The notes under the pieces were generated by a model. That model worked only from the letters and a program-made list of their open reading frames with translations, did not search any database and was not told the DNA's origin. From Macrolepiota albuminosa (lineage: Eukaryota > Basidiomycota > Agaricomycetes > Agaricales > Agaricaceae): DNA of 64,000 nucleotides. Every line of letters starts with the position of its first letter. Within the stretch, counting starts at the first letter, position 1. The stretch lies in assembly GCA_027475525.1 (NCBI GenBank), contig JAMWFC010000012.1, positions 219,831 to 283,830 of the forward strand, written 5' to 3'. A program made the translations under genes and the position numbers. Of the stretch, positions 40,634 to 53,365 are shown one piece after another.

Positions 40634-43600
40634 ATGTCTACGAATACTAATCCTGTTCAACGACCACAATCTCAGCAAAAGGATTCCTTACACTCGAGAA
40701 ACTCCAAAGTAGCCTCCATGTCTAAGGGAAAGGCCCCCGAGCGAGCTCGGACTGGGTCTTCGGTAGCAATTGAAGACCTCGTACATCAGCTCGTCCTGCA
40801 AAAGGACGAAGCAAAGGAGAGTTATCGCCTCCTTAGTACTGCTCTCGACAAGCTTGAGGTAATGCAGAAGCGTACGGTTGTTGCAGAGGAGAGGCACAAT
40901 GGAGAGGCGGTGCGTGGGGCACGGATCACACAGAGTATATTGGAAGTACAGGAGCAAGTTACTAAAGCACGTCAGGACGCAGAAGTATATAGGCTGGAAC
41001 TAGAGAAGAAACAGCAGGAGATGTCCGTGTTCATTTTATCTATTGTCTATGCCTTCGTTGAAACGTCCATTTCACAGCCGACGTCAGCAAGATCTGATGC
41101 GAACTATCGAAGCCGAACGGGACCTGGCAGAGAAAGAAGCAGCAAAGGCTCGCGATCTAGCACGACAGTTAAATGACGAGAGGTTGATTGCCCTCGCACG
41201 TCAAGAGGGCCGAAAGAAGGGTTTCATAGAAGGCATGACGCAGGGCCGGAAAATTGTCGCCGCCGGACGAAATCGAGCGCCATCCTCAGCGCTCATCAAA
41301 GAGTTCGACGAACGTGTTCATGCACGCCGGAATCTTCGCGCTCGGCCCAGTACAACCCCCGCCGAAGTTGCACGGAGGAAGCAAGAGGCTGCCGATGCCG
41401 CGCGAAAAGAACAAGAAGCTATTGAGGCGGCACGTAAAGCACAGGAAGCTGCTGAGGTTGCACGTAGAGAACAAGAAGCTATTGAGGCGCCACGTAGAGC
41501 ACAGGAAGCTGCTGAGGTTGCACGTAGAGAACAAGAAGCTGCGGAAGCCGCACGAAAACAGTTGGAGGCGGTTGAGGCTGCGCGCAAGCAGTTTGAGGCG
41601 ATTGAGTCTGCACGGAGAGAGCTCGAGGCTGCGAAGCGAGCGGCTGAGGAACGGGTTTGGAGAGACGCCGAGGAGAAGGAGCGAAGGAGACAAAAGGAGG
41701 CGCTTGAGGCTGAACGGCAGCGTGAGGTGGTGCGTGCCGCGGAAAGGGAACATGAACAGAGAAGGATTAGTGAGAGAGAAGCCGAGTTGGAACGCGAGAA
41801 GGAGGCACTAAGGCAGCGAGAGGCAGCACATGCGCTCGAGCTAGAGGCGATCATGAAACGCCAGGAGGAGAAAGAAAAGGAGCTCGCGGCCGAACGCGCG
41901 CGCGAACGTCAGTTGGAAGCAGAGCGCGACAACGAGCGGAGACAACGTGAAGAGCGCGAAGCTGAGCTCGAACGCGAACGTGCAAGGATCCGTGAGCTTG
42001 AGGTCGAGCGTGACGCGTCTTCTACCTCAAGCATGAGCCGTCGTTCCCAGGCCAAACGCCTTGAATACCTCCCCATGCCTGAGCCTCCGCCCTTCCAGAA
42101 CCCCCGACCTGGCACCAATTCCAGTAAGCCTTCCACACCCGCCGGGACACAGTCCCCTCTTCCCCCTCACATCCTTCCACCCAACTTCAAGCCGCCCCAA
42201 CAATTCCAGCCACTACCTAACGGTGCTAACCCTCGTGCCCGCTCGCACAATCGTCGTGCGTCCCAGTCATCTCAGGAGACGTCTGGCTCCGGTTCGGGCT
42301 CCACGAGTCTGAATAATCTCGATATCGTCACGTTCCCCAATGCTGAGTTGCCTAGGAGACTCGGATCACACTTGAGTGACATACCAGAAGTGGCGAGTGA
42401 TATTGCGAGGTCGCCTGTGCAATCTGTGGGCCCCGGGCAGGGTAATGAGCAGTCGCCTGTGGACGCTCGGATGAGGCCCGTGCAGACGAGAATGGAGTCC
42501 GTCGAGGAGTGGGTGCAGAGTACCGCTGCTTCTGAGGTTGGCCATTTTTGGGTTTATTCAATTTTAGAGGACGCTAATTCTTATATTTCGATTAGCTTAA
42601 TACACCAACTGAACCTGATACAGCGCCCATGCCGGGGCCGTCGACCTGGCCCAATCCTTCACCGCATGGGTCAAATGGTCCGCCGGGTTCCACATCGAGT
42701 GGGACCATTCACATTGAGGTTCAGCCTCCTGTAAGACGCTTTCTTCGTGGGTCTCTTCGAACCCTTTGCTCATTGTCCAACTTCTTAGTCGCGCCCAATA
42801 AGTATCACCTCTTCATCTTCAACCCAACAAGAAGATGCCATGTTTCTCAGCCCTAACAGTCGTCCTCTCCAGCTCGGATCCAATGGCGAAGCACGAGCAC
42901 AAGCACAACGGCCACAACAACTATCACCACTATCACCATACCAAAATCAACGCCATCTAGAATCGGAACAACCAGGCTTCGTGCCCGTCATACCCGACCT
43001 CAATGGGGACGATGGTATACGGCACCTTATGAACTTCGGGACGCCTGGGTTTATACCGATTTCGATTATGAGGACGAACACATCAGAGGGGAGTTCGCGA
43101 TCGACGGCAGAGAGTGAGAGGCGGGAGCAAGAAAAGAGGGCAGCGGGAGGAATTGGATCGAGGATTTATGGACCTTCTGCATCGTCGTCGTCAACGACGG
43201 CGGGGGCTCGGTCGTTGTATGCCCAATCACAGACGCAGACGCCGAGGATGCAGATATACGCTGTTCCTGTTCAGTCGAGTTCGACTTCTGCTTCACAGCG
43301 GCAGAGTCAGACACCGAGACAGACACCACGGCAGATATACTCATCGATTTCTGCTTCGGGCTCAGTGGGGTCTCAGTCGAATATCTATGGACCCCCTCAG
43401 TCCTCGCGTATTTCGAATATATATGCACCTCCCGCCTCCACCACTCCTCAACGAACACCCAACCCCATTCCGAGCACTGGCGCTGGTCTTACACCTTCCA
43501 CATCTGGAATCCCCGCGGTCATCCCTTCCTCTCCACGACAACCCGCCTCAATATACGGCTCTCCCACCTCTCCACGTACAATGCCCATCAATCCTCCTGC

Positions 43601-44105
43601 CTCTCAATCCTCATCGCTCCAGATCCCAGCGTCAGGCTCAGACCCTTCGATACCGGTGATTCCTCCTTCACCTCAGCGCCAGATCTACAGCCCGAACACA
43701 AATGGACTGGTTATACCCACTTCCAGCGCCAACGGATACCCGTATCCTGTATCGCCCGGCTCGCGTTCCGGGGTTATCCCCGGTATCGGTGGGGCTACAC
43801 CGAGGATTCACAACGCCTCCCTACCTGGCTTGGGTGTGAATACACGCACGCCTGGTGGGTCCCTTGCTCCACTACCTACCGTTGCGGGACGTGGATCGGC
43901 CATGGCCACACCTAGGTCAAACACAAGTGCGTTGCCGAGGGGTAGTGCGACACCGCGTGCACCTTCGATGACGTTGGAAGAGGAGGAGGATGATGAGGAT
44001 GAGGATGAGCAGGATGATCATGATTTGGAGACGAGGATGAATACCGAGGCGAACAGGAGTGGTAGGGGTGGTGTGACGTTGCACATTCCGCCTATGAGGC
44101 ACTGA
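40634..44105 (+). CDS. Large coiled-coil protein with disordered C-terminus (4 exons, 1099 aa)
   Basis: Exons 40634-41022, 41078-42536, 42596-42730 and 42789-44105 (3300 nt), all phases consistent. The N-terminus is polar and basic (SKGKAPERARTGSS), then a helix (HQLVLQKDEAKESYRLLSTAL). A very long charged coiled coil (about residues 120-470) contains 20-residue repeats of the form AARKAQEAAEVARREQEAIE, encoded by 60-bp DNA repeats (about 41390-41530). The C-terminal half is Ser/Pro/Gln-rich and carries repeated short motifs (RIYGPS, NIYGPP, NIYAPP, SIYGSP, QIYSPN), then an acidic run (LEEEEDDEDEDEQDD) and HIPPMRH. No catalytic domain was seen. A scaffold or cytoskeletal role would be a guess. 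If the ATGG exon at 40494 is used, two residues are added in frame. Confidence 0.8.
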
Positions 44106-44514
44106 GGAGGGAAAGGGATGGTAATCCTTATGTCGTATTGTTTTTTTTCTTTCTTTGGGAAGGTTATGGATTCCACTGGACTCGAGACTGAACTTATAAT
44201 GCTAATGGATACCTTGGATGTATGGACTACTGGACCTGTATATCGTAGAGTGATTGACAGATAAATATGTATCGTGTAGTATGGTATATCAATTCCTTTT
44301 CCTCTTTTCTTACCCTTTTGCTACGTGCAAAAAGAACAATGATGGTAGCTAAAACCGCGGCATGGCCTTCACGAGTCGAATTTCAAAAATTATCCCAGCA
44401 CGTGACGCCAATCGCGAGAGCCTTCGAGCACGTTCTGCTTGTTTCGCGCGATATCTTCCTTGCTCATAAGCTGTAATATAATCTTCTGCTTCAATCCTTT
44501 CAATATCAATATCA
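44106..44514. other. Intergenic region before fes1
   Basis: 3' flank of the coiled-coil gene and promoter region of fes1; nothing else was recognised. Confidence 0.5.
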
Positions 44515-45821
44515 ATGCAATCACTTCTACGATGGTCGATTGAAAACTCAACCAACTCCAATGCCTCCCCGCCTGTGCCGAGGAAGGACCTCGATCCTGG
44601 AATCATCGACATGATTCTCGGCAGACCGGACGCAGAGCTTATGAAAGAGGATATGGGTGTTGCAACCGATCCTTTAAAGACTGAGGATGAGCGTGTAGCA
44701 GCCCTAGATCACTTAGAGATGGTGTGCATTGTAATTATTGCTGGAGTTTGGACCCACTAACTGTATATCTTCTAGCTCATCGAACAGATTGACAATGCGA
44801 ATGGTCAATTTATATATAATTTCTAGACAATAATGTCAACCGATAATGTACTACAGATCTCGCAAAGCTGAAGCTATGGGAGCCATTGCACGTATTGCTC
44901 ACGGCCTCGACATCAACGCCCGAAATCAAAATGCAGGCATTATGGGTTATAGGCACTGCCCTACAAAACAACCCATCAGCACAAGACGCGGTATGGCCCC
45001 GAGATCTCAAATTCTCCAGCACTTTGCTTATGACCACTTCTGCAGTACCTCGCGATCGACCCTCTCTCAACAGTCGTCTCCTTCCTCACGCCTTCTTCCT
45101 CATCTACCCTCCAAATGCGCTCAAAAGCAATCTATCTCCTCTCCGGCCTTCTAAAACACAACAGCCTCGCCGTCCAACAACTCTCTGACCCCTCCATAGA
45201 CGGCTGGAAACATCTCCGAGATGCACTTTCTGGTGAATCTTTATTATTTAATTATTTATTATTAGAGGAAAAAGTCCAACTCTAATTCCTATCAGACCCA
45301 GAAATAACCGTTCGGCGGAAAACCGTCTTCCTCCTTTCCACTCTCCTGTTTCCCCAAGCTCCCGTCTCGTCCACCACACCCACCGCGCCCATCCGCGAAC
45401 CAATACACCCCAACTCACACGCAGCTCACGTCTCCAACCCCGATCGCGCATCAACATCCGCTCTCACCGCCTCGGCACTGCAAGAGCACGGTGTTTTGAA
45501 CACGCTTGTACAGGCGCTTACGAGCCCGCTGCCTTATGGTGAGGATGGGGATATCGTAGAACCTGATACGCTATTTGAGGAGACGTGTGTCAGGTACATG
45601 ATGTTTCTTTCGTCTCTTATGCTAGGAGATTGATTGGGAGTTACAGGCTATTCCACACGTATCTGGTCCTGTGTAACCAGCACCTGGCCAAAGAGGATGC
45701 CGAGACGCTGAGGAAATGGTTTCAAGCGGAGCAAGAGAAAGAGGGTGGAGATCAGAAGCTAGAAGAACGGTGGGATTTGGATCTCCCAGAGCTTAAAGCC
45801 CTTGTGGCAAGGCTCGGTTGA
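44515..45821 (+). CDS. FES1: Hsp70 nucleotide exchange factor Fes1 (6 exons, 342 aa)
   Basis: Exons 44515-44721, 44776-44803, 44857-44990, 45046-45232, 45296-45593 and 45647-45821 (1029 nt, phases fit). Fes1, the fungal HspBP1 relative, binds the Hsp70 ATPase lobe in the cytosol and releases ADP so that misfolded clients are let go for degradation. The signature N-terminus is present (MQSLLRWSIENS, then LDPGIIDMILGRPDAELMK), followed by armadillo-type repeats: LIEQIDNANDLAKLKLWEPL, IKMQALWVIGTALQNNP, MRSKAIYLLSGLLKHN and VRRKTVFLLSTLLF. A Ser/Pro/His-rich insertion (about 45360-45470) separates repeats four and five. The end reads LFHTYLVLCNQHL...LKALVARLG. Exon 2 is only 28 nt. Length is normal for basidiomycete homologues. 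Confidence 0.95.
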
Positions 45822-45976
45822 TCTATGTGTATCATTGACCATGATAGTGTTCATAGACATAAGGAAGAAACTCTTTCTGGGGGACACTGCATAGGGCTGA
45901 GCCAAATTCAAGCTCACTCAATATAATGATAAATACACTGGTACATAATATGATGATTACAGGGTTCCTTCAACAC

Positions 45977-48900
45977 TTACTTGATGAGAACACTCTCTGG
46001 AGGTCCAAGGTAGCTTGCAACAACTCCACCGGTATCTACAAACGCAGAAATCAAAAACCAATGAACAAAGATTGATATCTCCACCACACCACTCACTTAT
46101 GACAATTTTCTGCAGCACGACAGCCGGCTCAATCGCCGAAATCCTCAGCGTATGTTTTCCAGCACGAACGCCCGAAAACTCTGACAGAACGCTGATCACA
46201 CTATTCGCCACGAACCCATCGAGGCCTCCCCATGCCACCGGCACAGCTCCAGGTGTCGGTGGGTCAGGGAAAAACTGCATCGTCTGCGGCTCGCCGCTGT
46301 CGAGCTGGACAGCGAACGCTAGAGGGCGCGTGGGTTCACCTGCATTCCAGGAAGGAGAGACGTAAACCGTGGAGGTAATATTGCCGCTGTCGGAGATAGT
46401 GTTGAATGAGTAGAAGTCGTATTCACTGTTGATTATGTGCGTGAGAAGGGCCGGTTGTCATGAGGAAGGAGATAACAACTGACAGGGAGGGACCAGTGCC
46501 TGGAGAAAAGCTGAGGTCATGGGCTGCATCGCGAGGGAATGTGGTCACGCCGGAGAGGGTGCGTCCGTACCCTGGGATCTCCCTCCATGCGATCCCATTA
46601 ACAGAGTTGTTCCGCGTGGCGTGGGCTGCCTCGATCGAGATCGCGCCACTACCCTCTACGAATCCTAGTCAGACACGGAAAAAGAAAAAAAAAATCAGTC
46701 AAGTCGGCTCAATCCCCATTCAAGAGTTGATAGTACCCTTAAAATCTGCCGGAACGTCACCAAACTTTGTCGCATTGAACACAACACCAACACTCAAAGG
46801 TGAAGCATTCTCAGACGTAGCTGTAAATGTCACAGTCGCCGTATTCGTGCCCACACTCAGCGCGCTCCAATCTTCCACACCAAGGAAAACACGCTCTTCC
46901 GACTGAGACGGCGAGATGGATCCCTGTGTGGTCGAAAGGGTAACCCATGACTCCGACGACGACACCTTAAACGTGAAAGTCGTAGGTCCACCGGCACCAA
47001 CGTCGACATAGACGTTACCAAAGGGGGAATAGGGGTCAAGTGCAACACTAGGTGGACCACAGTCGTATCCTGCGGCACATTGAAATTGGTTGTCGCCAGG
47101 CCTGATATTATTACGGATGTGAGCATATTCACGAAAAGGAGGCAAGTAGGAGCGTACCATGCGCCAGCAGTGCCTTCGGGGACGATACGCATGACGCCTG
47201 CGATATTTTGCTTTTTAGATTGCACGCGGTTGACAGCTGGCATGCTGAGAAAATTTGGACGGATTCAACTTAGAAGGAAGTAAGGAAAACTGACGAGTTG
47301 GTCATAGGTTGTTGCCAGTAGTAGTATCCGAGATCTAACGTAATTCAGAGGGAAACTCATCTCATGAAAGCATAGATTCACGGGTCTGATCCATCATACT
47401 AGAATCAGCAAGGGTGGATTAGTAATTCCAAGATAAAAGAAACTTCAATACGCACTGATCCCATTTTCCTGCAAGAGAAATAATCGACAGAAGCTTCAAA
47501 CACCAGAACCTTGATTCTTACCATCGAGTATTGAGTGATACTCGGCCTCGAAATCAAAATCGGCCTCAAAGTACTCGACCGCTTGATCCGCCAAAGCGTT
47601 TGTGCTGAACTGTGAGCATATCACACAATATATGGGCGAAACTGAGACTGAACGAAAACGCAACTGACCCTAGCTTGTGAAGCCCTGAGATTATTCAATC
47701 CAATGGTGACCAGCTGCGCAAACAATAACACGTCAGAACTGTGCAGATTGGTCCTGGAAAGCACCATACAAGGTTTGCAACGTTGGCACTAGCCAAGATT
47801 GGATGTTGGATCAGCTGGAAAAAAGCAGCCTTGTAACTCGACGAAAGATTGTTGTAAATATTGGTCGAAGCATCCTTGAGCGTGGCCCAGTCAGCTAGAA
47901 CATTTTCAGCCCTAAATGTGCCCTTGTCAGTCTATCATCTCAATGATCAATCACTCAAGACATACTCTCTGTAATTGATCAAACTGTAAGTTGTCGCATT
48001 GAGAAGCTCTGGCTTTCGCCTTGAATTGAACCGCGTGAGATTCCCAACAATATCGACGATAGTTTGCGCAACGTCAGGCGAAACGGCAAATTCACGCTGG
48101 GCCCAGCTGGAGACAAAACTCTCGAGGTTGTCCACGTTCCAGCGGGTGGCATTCCATCCGAAGTTGATGAAAAACTCGGTTTCACGCTCATAGGGCTTGA
48201 GATCACCGACGTTCAGGATCCACAGACGCGTTGCTTCGCGGTCGACGGCGAGAGACATTTGTTCAAAGATCTGAAGGAGCGTGTAAGAGTGGATATTCAA
48301 ATAATATTTTTAGACACCTGATGCACTTTGGAAATTTGGCTGGAAGTAATCCACTTGTAGTCACGAGGGTCTCCAACCTGTGAGGGGCATGTAAGACTTA
48401 CTTGGCGCATAAGGTGAAAGCAACGTACATAGTCAACCTACTCCAAACCTTTAGCCAAATCCTGTGGTTGGGATAGAGATGAAGCAACTCACATGATAGT
48501 AAATACCAGCACCTCCAGTCCTGTTGCGCTCCGAGGCAAGTGGTAAACGGCGAATGTTACCCCAGTTATCATCCGACCACAACAAGGTGATATAATTCGG
48601 TACAGTCATACCAGCATCATAGTAACCTTCAACCTCTTTGTCTGCATCACCAATAAAATAAGCCTTTCAGAACGAAGCCCTATTGGGAGAAAACATACAG
48701 AGAGTCCAAATCTGCGGGACATCTTGCACATCGTCACCATAGACACTCTCGAGGATGGCCGTCTGGTCTGCAATGACTTTCTCCAGTAATTGAATATTTG
48801 TGTCCTGAGATAGAGGCACTGTTGCGATTCAACGTTACTGCGTTGCACGATGCAAAGGCCAACGCTCAACGTACAATCTCCAAAACCACGCATGCCTACA

Positions 48901-50168
48901 GTGTACACAGATTCAAAGTTCCTAGCACGTTGTGCACCGGCCAGCCAGAAGGCCTTGATATTATCCGCATTGGTGGTGTAGTCCCAGGCTCCTTGGCCGT
49001 AAAGAATGAACTCGTTCGGGGTCGAGCGCATCATAGGCTCTTGATGGCTAGAAGAACCCTAAATACATTAAGTTCAGAAACCAACAAGAAGACGAACCTC
49101 GTTCCCATTACGATTCCATAGAGGTCTGCAAGGTACTGGTTCTGATTATCATCGACGGCGAAGGCGCTACAAAGGAGCTCACATGCATTGAAGATTGGGA
49201 ATAAAGGTCACTCACCTCGACCACATGGCTGGCCACAGGTAGTTGGCCTTAATGCGGTGCATCAGCTCAAACCTATATTATACACTTCGTCACCACTCAT
49301 AGATCCAGAAGAGCAGGTGTTTTCTTACAACTTGACATAGAAGAAGTGGTTGAAAGGAGAGCCCAAAGGCGAGTGAGTTGTGCCGTTCGTGAATTTTTCC
49401 GCAGCCCAATTTTGCAAGGAGGGCTGCTCATCGTTGAGGAAGATACCGCGGTACTTCACTGTTGGTGGGCCATGAGAGCACCCACTAGACGTGACGTACA
49501 GCTCCGTATGTTCAGCCACGGGGACGTCAGCCCACCTATATCATAATATTCGTAAATTCTGTCGAAAAAAAAATGCCACGGACGAAGCGACATATACTCA
49601 CCAATGCCAAGGAGAAACGCCTAAGGATTGGACATGTCAGAACACGTGATATCTAAGAGCAAGAGAAGAACAAACCGAACTGTTCAGAATGATCATACAG
49701 CGCAAATATCGTACCGCGTTTGTCTGCACCAATAATAACATACGCGCTAGACACGCCAGGCAAGGGATTCTGAACCTCTCGCGCAAGGAACGCCTCCCAC
49801 TTCCCCTCAATCGCCGACACGTCGAGCTGCGTCGCATTGACCACCTGGGCAATGAGCGAGGACTTGCCGAGAGTGCCTACGATAATGGGTGTTCCAGACT
49901 TCGGGGAGGTTTCGGAGGTGAAGTTGGTCAACAGGGGCCGGATGCCCGTGACGCGTTGTATGTCAGCAGCAAAGTTTTCTGCGGCTACGTGAACCCCGGG
50001 CCAGTCATCAATGGCTGTAAAAATGGGAGAAGCTTCGCCTTTCACGACAACAGGGAGAGTAAATTCATCATTTGGCTCGAATGTAACGCACATGTCTTGG
50101 CCAATTGCCTTGACACCTGTAGAGAAGAGCGCACATACAACGGCGGCGACGATTGACGCATGCAACAT
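45977..50168 (-). CDS. Secreted GH115 xylan alpha-1,2-glucuronidase (22 exons, 1008 aa)
   Basis: Model on the minus strand: 49676-50168, 49602-49620, 49329-49535, 49216-49272, 49098-49166, 48875-49047, 48699-48818, 48493-48641, 48429-48437, 48318-48377, 47966-48270, 47770-47911, 47669-47713, 47522-47609, 47456-47468, 47382-47398, 47295-47334, 47158-47244, 46737-47101, 46484-46664, 46097-46425 and 45977-46035; total 3027 nt, every phase consistent. The signal peptide is MLHASIVAAVVCALFSTGVKA. GH115 enzymes remove 4-O-methylglucuronic acid from xylan outside the cell. Family blocks are clear: HSEQFGVSPWHWWADVPVAEH, YRGIFLNDEQPSLQNW, MHRIKANYLWPAMWSSAF, GTSHQEPMMRS, VDYVGDPRDYKW, KWDHMMDQTHLGYYYWQQP, and a C-terminal beta domain ending PPESVLIK. 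Length matches fungal homologues. Four exons are under 20 nt (9, 13, 17 and 19), so automated models may break here. The locus suggests a plant-biomass decayer. Confidence 0.93.
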
Positions 50169-51020
50169 GGAGGAACGAGAAGTTATGTTGTTGGCGATTC
50201 TTCTCGGTGAGTCTGTATACTTTGTAGCCCCTTCCTTGCTATGGGGCTTCGATGATTCTCGGAAGCTTCAAGGTCAGTACGGACCATATTGGAGGTCACA
50301 AGGACAGTTGGGTAATGAATATGAATGAATGGAGAAGACTCGGATGTGGGGAAGCTGGTAGCTGTGCGGCCCGTCGTCAGCAAGCAACGGCATTAGAAAA
50401 TCATGACACGAGTATTCTTGTGAAGGTCGGGTGCGAAATCGAAGACAGAAGCGCGAAACCTACATCTGATTGATTGGAGTTCTTCCCCCACTCTGAGATG
50501 ATGCGAAGTTTCGTATTTGCCGGATGATCGCATTCTCTGGGAACAAGGTCTCGCAATGTAAACGATGACCCACCATCTGGAGACTCTCTGTAGGCTTGAA
50601 CACTCCTTCAAGTATGGGACGTGTGTATGGTTGTTCAGGCCTCTGAATCCTATCTCTCCAACGGGCGTTGGTCATATCTACGACGTTTGCTGCTGGAAAT
50701 CTAAATAACTCGGATATAGCAACGACTCGAGTCCAAAAAAACCAAAGCTTGAGAGCTTGTAGAGAGTTTAGAGGTTGACTCTGAGTTGAAAATGGGACGT
50801 ATTTTGACTGCAGGAGACTGATTTTGTCAGCCGACCTCGGTCTCCAGCCTCAGGTAGACACAAAAACTTACAGTGGGGACCGAACAAAGACTCGATTCCA
50901 AAATTATTTTCGATCGTGGCGTTTTTTTTTGACACCTGTTACAGCTACCTCACAGCTACTTGCCTGAGATATCACTGACAGTTGTTTAAAAACTCCTTCC
51001 GCCTTGGATTGCCTCCAGAG
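50169..51020. other. Divergent promoter region between GH115 and the membrane-protein gene
   Basis: The two genes are transcribed away from each other. No other gene was seen. Confidence 0.55.
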
Positions 51021-52763
51021 ATGATTCTTGCCTTGCAACAGCTTTCGAATCAGTCATTACCTAGGGACCTTGCACCTGCCGCCTCATCGTGCAACGATAG
51101 AAGCATTTGGAATATCATCTGGAGCTGTCTGACCACTATCTTTGCCTGTACCTGGATTTCCATCCACCTCAACGTTCCAAAGCATGATGAGCGACCGATC
51201 CTCCGCCGCCTTAAGGTCTTTGCCTTAGCCTTGATTGCTCCCGAGCTCATTGTCCTATGGGCATTACGGCAATGGGTGTCGTCTCGCAAACTGGCACGTA
51301 GATATAAAAGTACTTCAAAACTTGTTTATTGTGACTCTTAGCTCACATCCAGTATTTTAGAATATGGATGGACTCAGATACATGGCTTCTTTGCCATTAT
51401 GGGTGGCTTTCAAGTTTGCAAACCCAATGAATCGAATGAGTTTTTTGCCTTGGACCCGGATGACATTGAACCGTATCTAGAAAATGGTGACATCACCATT
51501 TCAGAGGAGGAGATCCAGGATCGAAGCAAAGGAGATGTTCTTGCGAAATCATTGGTTGTTCTACAGGTCTCTTGGTTCATTCTCCAGATTGTAGCTCGTG
51601 CAGTTCAGCATCTAGCTACCACGGAACTTGAAGTTGTCACACTTGCCTTTGCTATCTTGAACTTCATCATATACTTTTGTTGGTGGAACAAACCCCTTGA
51701 CGTTAACTGCCCAATCAGAGTAACTGCCTATCATGAACCAACCCAACAAAATTCTCAGGCAATACAGGATGCCTCATCTTCAATCCTACTCTCAATGACA
51801 CCTGTCTTCCCTACCTCAATGCATGACCTTGGTGCACTTGCTTCCAGATTTGATGTGGCATATTCCCAGCAAGATCCAACCATGGTTCAGGACCCAGCAG
51901 CAGACCAAGGAAGCTTATTGTCTCTTCATATTGCAAATGAGGAGCCTTTGGAGTATGCCAATAATGTTGATCCAAGCCATAGTTCCTCCTCCCTTGACCT
52001 TACTATGGCTGTTCAATCACCAGAGACACCATCTCAAAATGTTTCTTCCTTTACAATACCTCAGAATAATCCTTCTTCTTTGTTTCTTCCACAGCCAGCA
52101 ATTCTCCACACCCAATATGAACTTCTAACAAATGGGTTTGATATTACACATCAAGGTGACTTGTCTGAGCCTGTCAATGCCACCACAATTTATCATAGTA
52201 TCCAGTCTGCCTTAGTGACTAAATGCGCCAAATTTATCAAATTTATGCATCAAATCTTGTTGATCCTCCAGCAAACCTCACACACCATTTTCTACTTTTC
52301 AACTGCAGAATTCTCCAAGCTTGTTGTAAGAGGTGGATCTGTCCATAGTTATGCTTTTGGGACCCTGAACAAGAAGGAAAACACTGTTGTAGACAGTCTA
52401 GCCTGTGCAGTGGCAGTGATATTTGGAGCTATCCACTGCCTAGCCTGGAATTTTGAGTTTCCAAGCAAGAGTGAAGCCACAATATGGCATGTATCATCAT
52501 TAATTATTGCTTGCCTGCCAATCTATGTCATCATGCTCCCACATGTTCAGAACTTTCTTCTCAATTCAGCTCAACTCCAACACTGGCCTCAATTGAAGCA
52601 ATGGGTAATTTTGAAATTGTATATTCCCTGTGTGCAAATGAGTAAGTTACTTTATATGTCAACACGTCTGCTATTGCTGGTTCAGATGTTTGTTCTCTTG
52701 AGGAAACCTAATTCAGGCATTTACATGCCCATCAATTGGGTTACTTACATTCCTCACCTTTGA
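51021..52763 (+). CDS. Multi-pass membrane protein, paralogue 1 of 3 (2 exons, 563 aa)
   Basis: Exons 51021-51309 and 51361-52763 (1692 nt). The start MILALQQLSNQSL matches the start of paralogue 3. Family marks, in order: NDRSIWNIIWSCLTTIFACTW (first membrane segment), a basic loop, LALIAPELIVLWALRQW (second), RRYKKYGWTQIHGFFAIMGGF across the exon junction, ITISEEEIQDRSKGDVLAKS, VLQVSWFILQIVARAVQHLA, then LNFIIYFCWWNKPLDVNCP. A variable Ser/Pro-rich loop of about 180 residues follows, then FGAIHCLAWNFEFPSKSE, further helices, and VLLRKPNSGIYMPINWVTYIPHL. I have seen this family widely in Agaricomycetes but know no established function. Copies at 55588-57453 and 61530-63099 share the same intron position. 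Confidence 0.85.
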
Positions 52764-52933
52764 TACTCATATATCCTTAGATACTAAATACATTTGTAAC
52801 AAACATGAATAAATTTTATATTTGTTATCTAAATAAACACTGAGAAAGTCAAGCAAGTTACAAATTCACAGTGTATAATCAAGTTTCTATTAATGTTTGA
52901 GGAGCTTATAATATTGGAATCAGGATGACCTAC

Positions 52934-53365
52934 TGTAAGGGCAATCTCTAGAGGCTGTGGCTCAGTCACACAGCTGGCAGAGGGAGATCCAAAGAAAACA
53001 AGTCTAGGGATTCCCTCTGCCAGGTTGGATGCTTCTGAGGCCTCTGAAGCATGGGAAACAACTGTATAGTACAACAAAACCTTAAAAACTTAAAAATTGC
53101 CTACAGAAACAATTGCACAAATAAGGGGCAAACTCTGGCAAACTCTGGCTTATGTAAGCAGTCTGGAAGTGGTGCTGAGGGGCCCACACTTGTCTGGTTG
53201 GTAGCTAAAGAACCAGAGCACCTCAAGGGCTGAGAATAGTCTAACAGATAGTGTTGAAAGAATAGAACAGTAAAATGAGACAATGTCAGAAGAAATAAGA
53301 GAATGAATGAAAGGAGAGTGAAGAGATAAGGAGTGAAGAAAGGAAGAAATGAGAGTCCTCTGACA
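52934..53365 (+). repeat. Solo LTR of the chromovirus family, with target duplication
   Basis: A 432-bp LTR from TGTAAGGGCAATCTC to CCTCTGACA, flanked by a perfect 5-bp duplication CCTAC (52929-52933 and 53366-53370). It matches the LTR at 4494-4989 on the other strand over its whole length, apart from the segment repeated there. Confidence 0.9.

Noticed and set aside
41286..41854. Minus-strand Ser/Leu-rich ORFs of 155-178 codons
   Set aside because: They are shadows of the repetitive coiled-coil exon on the plus strand.
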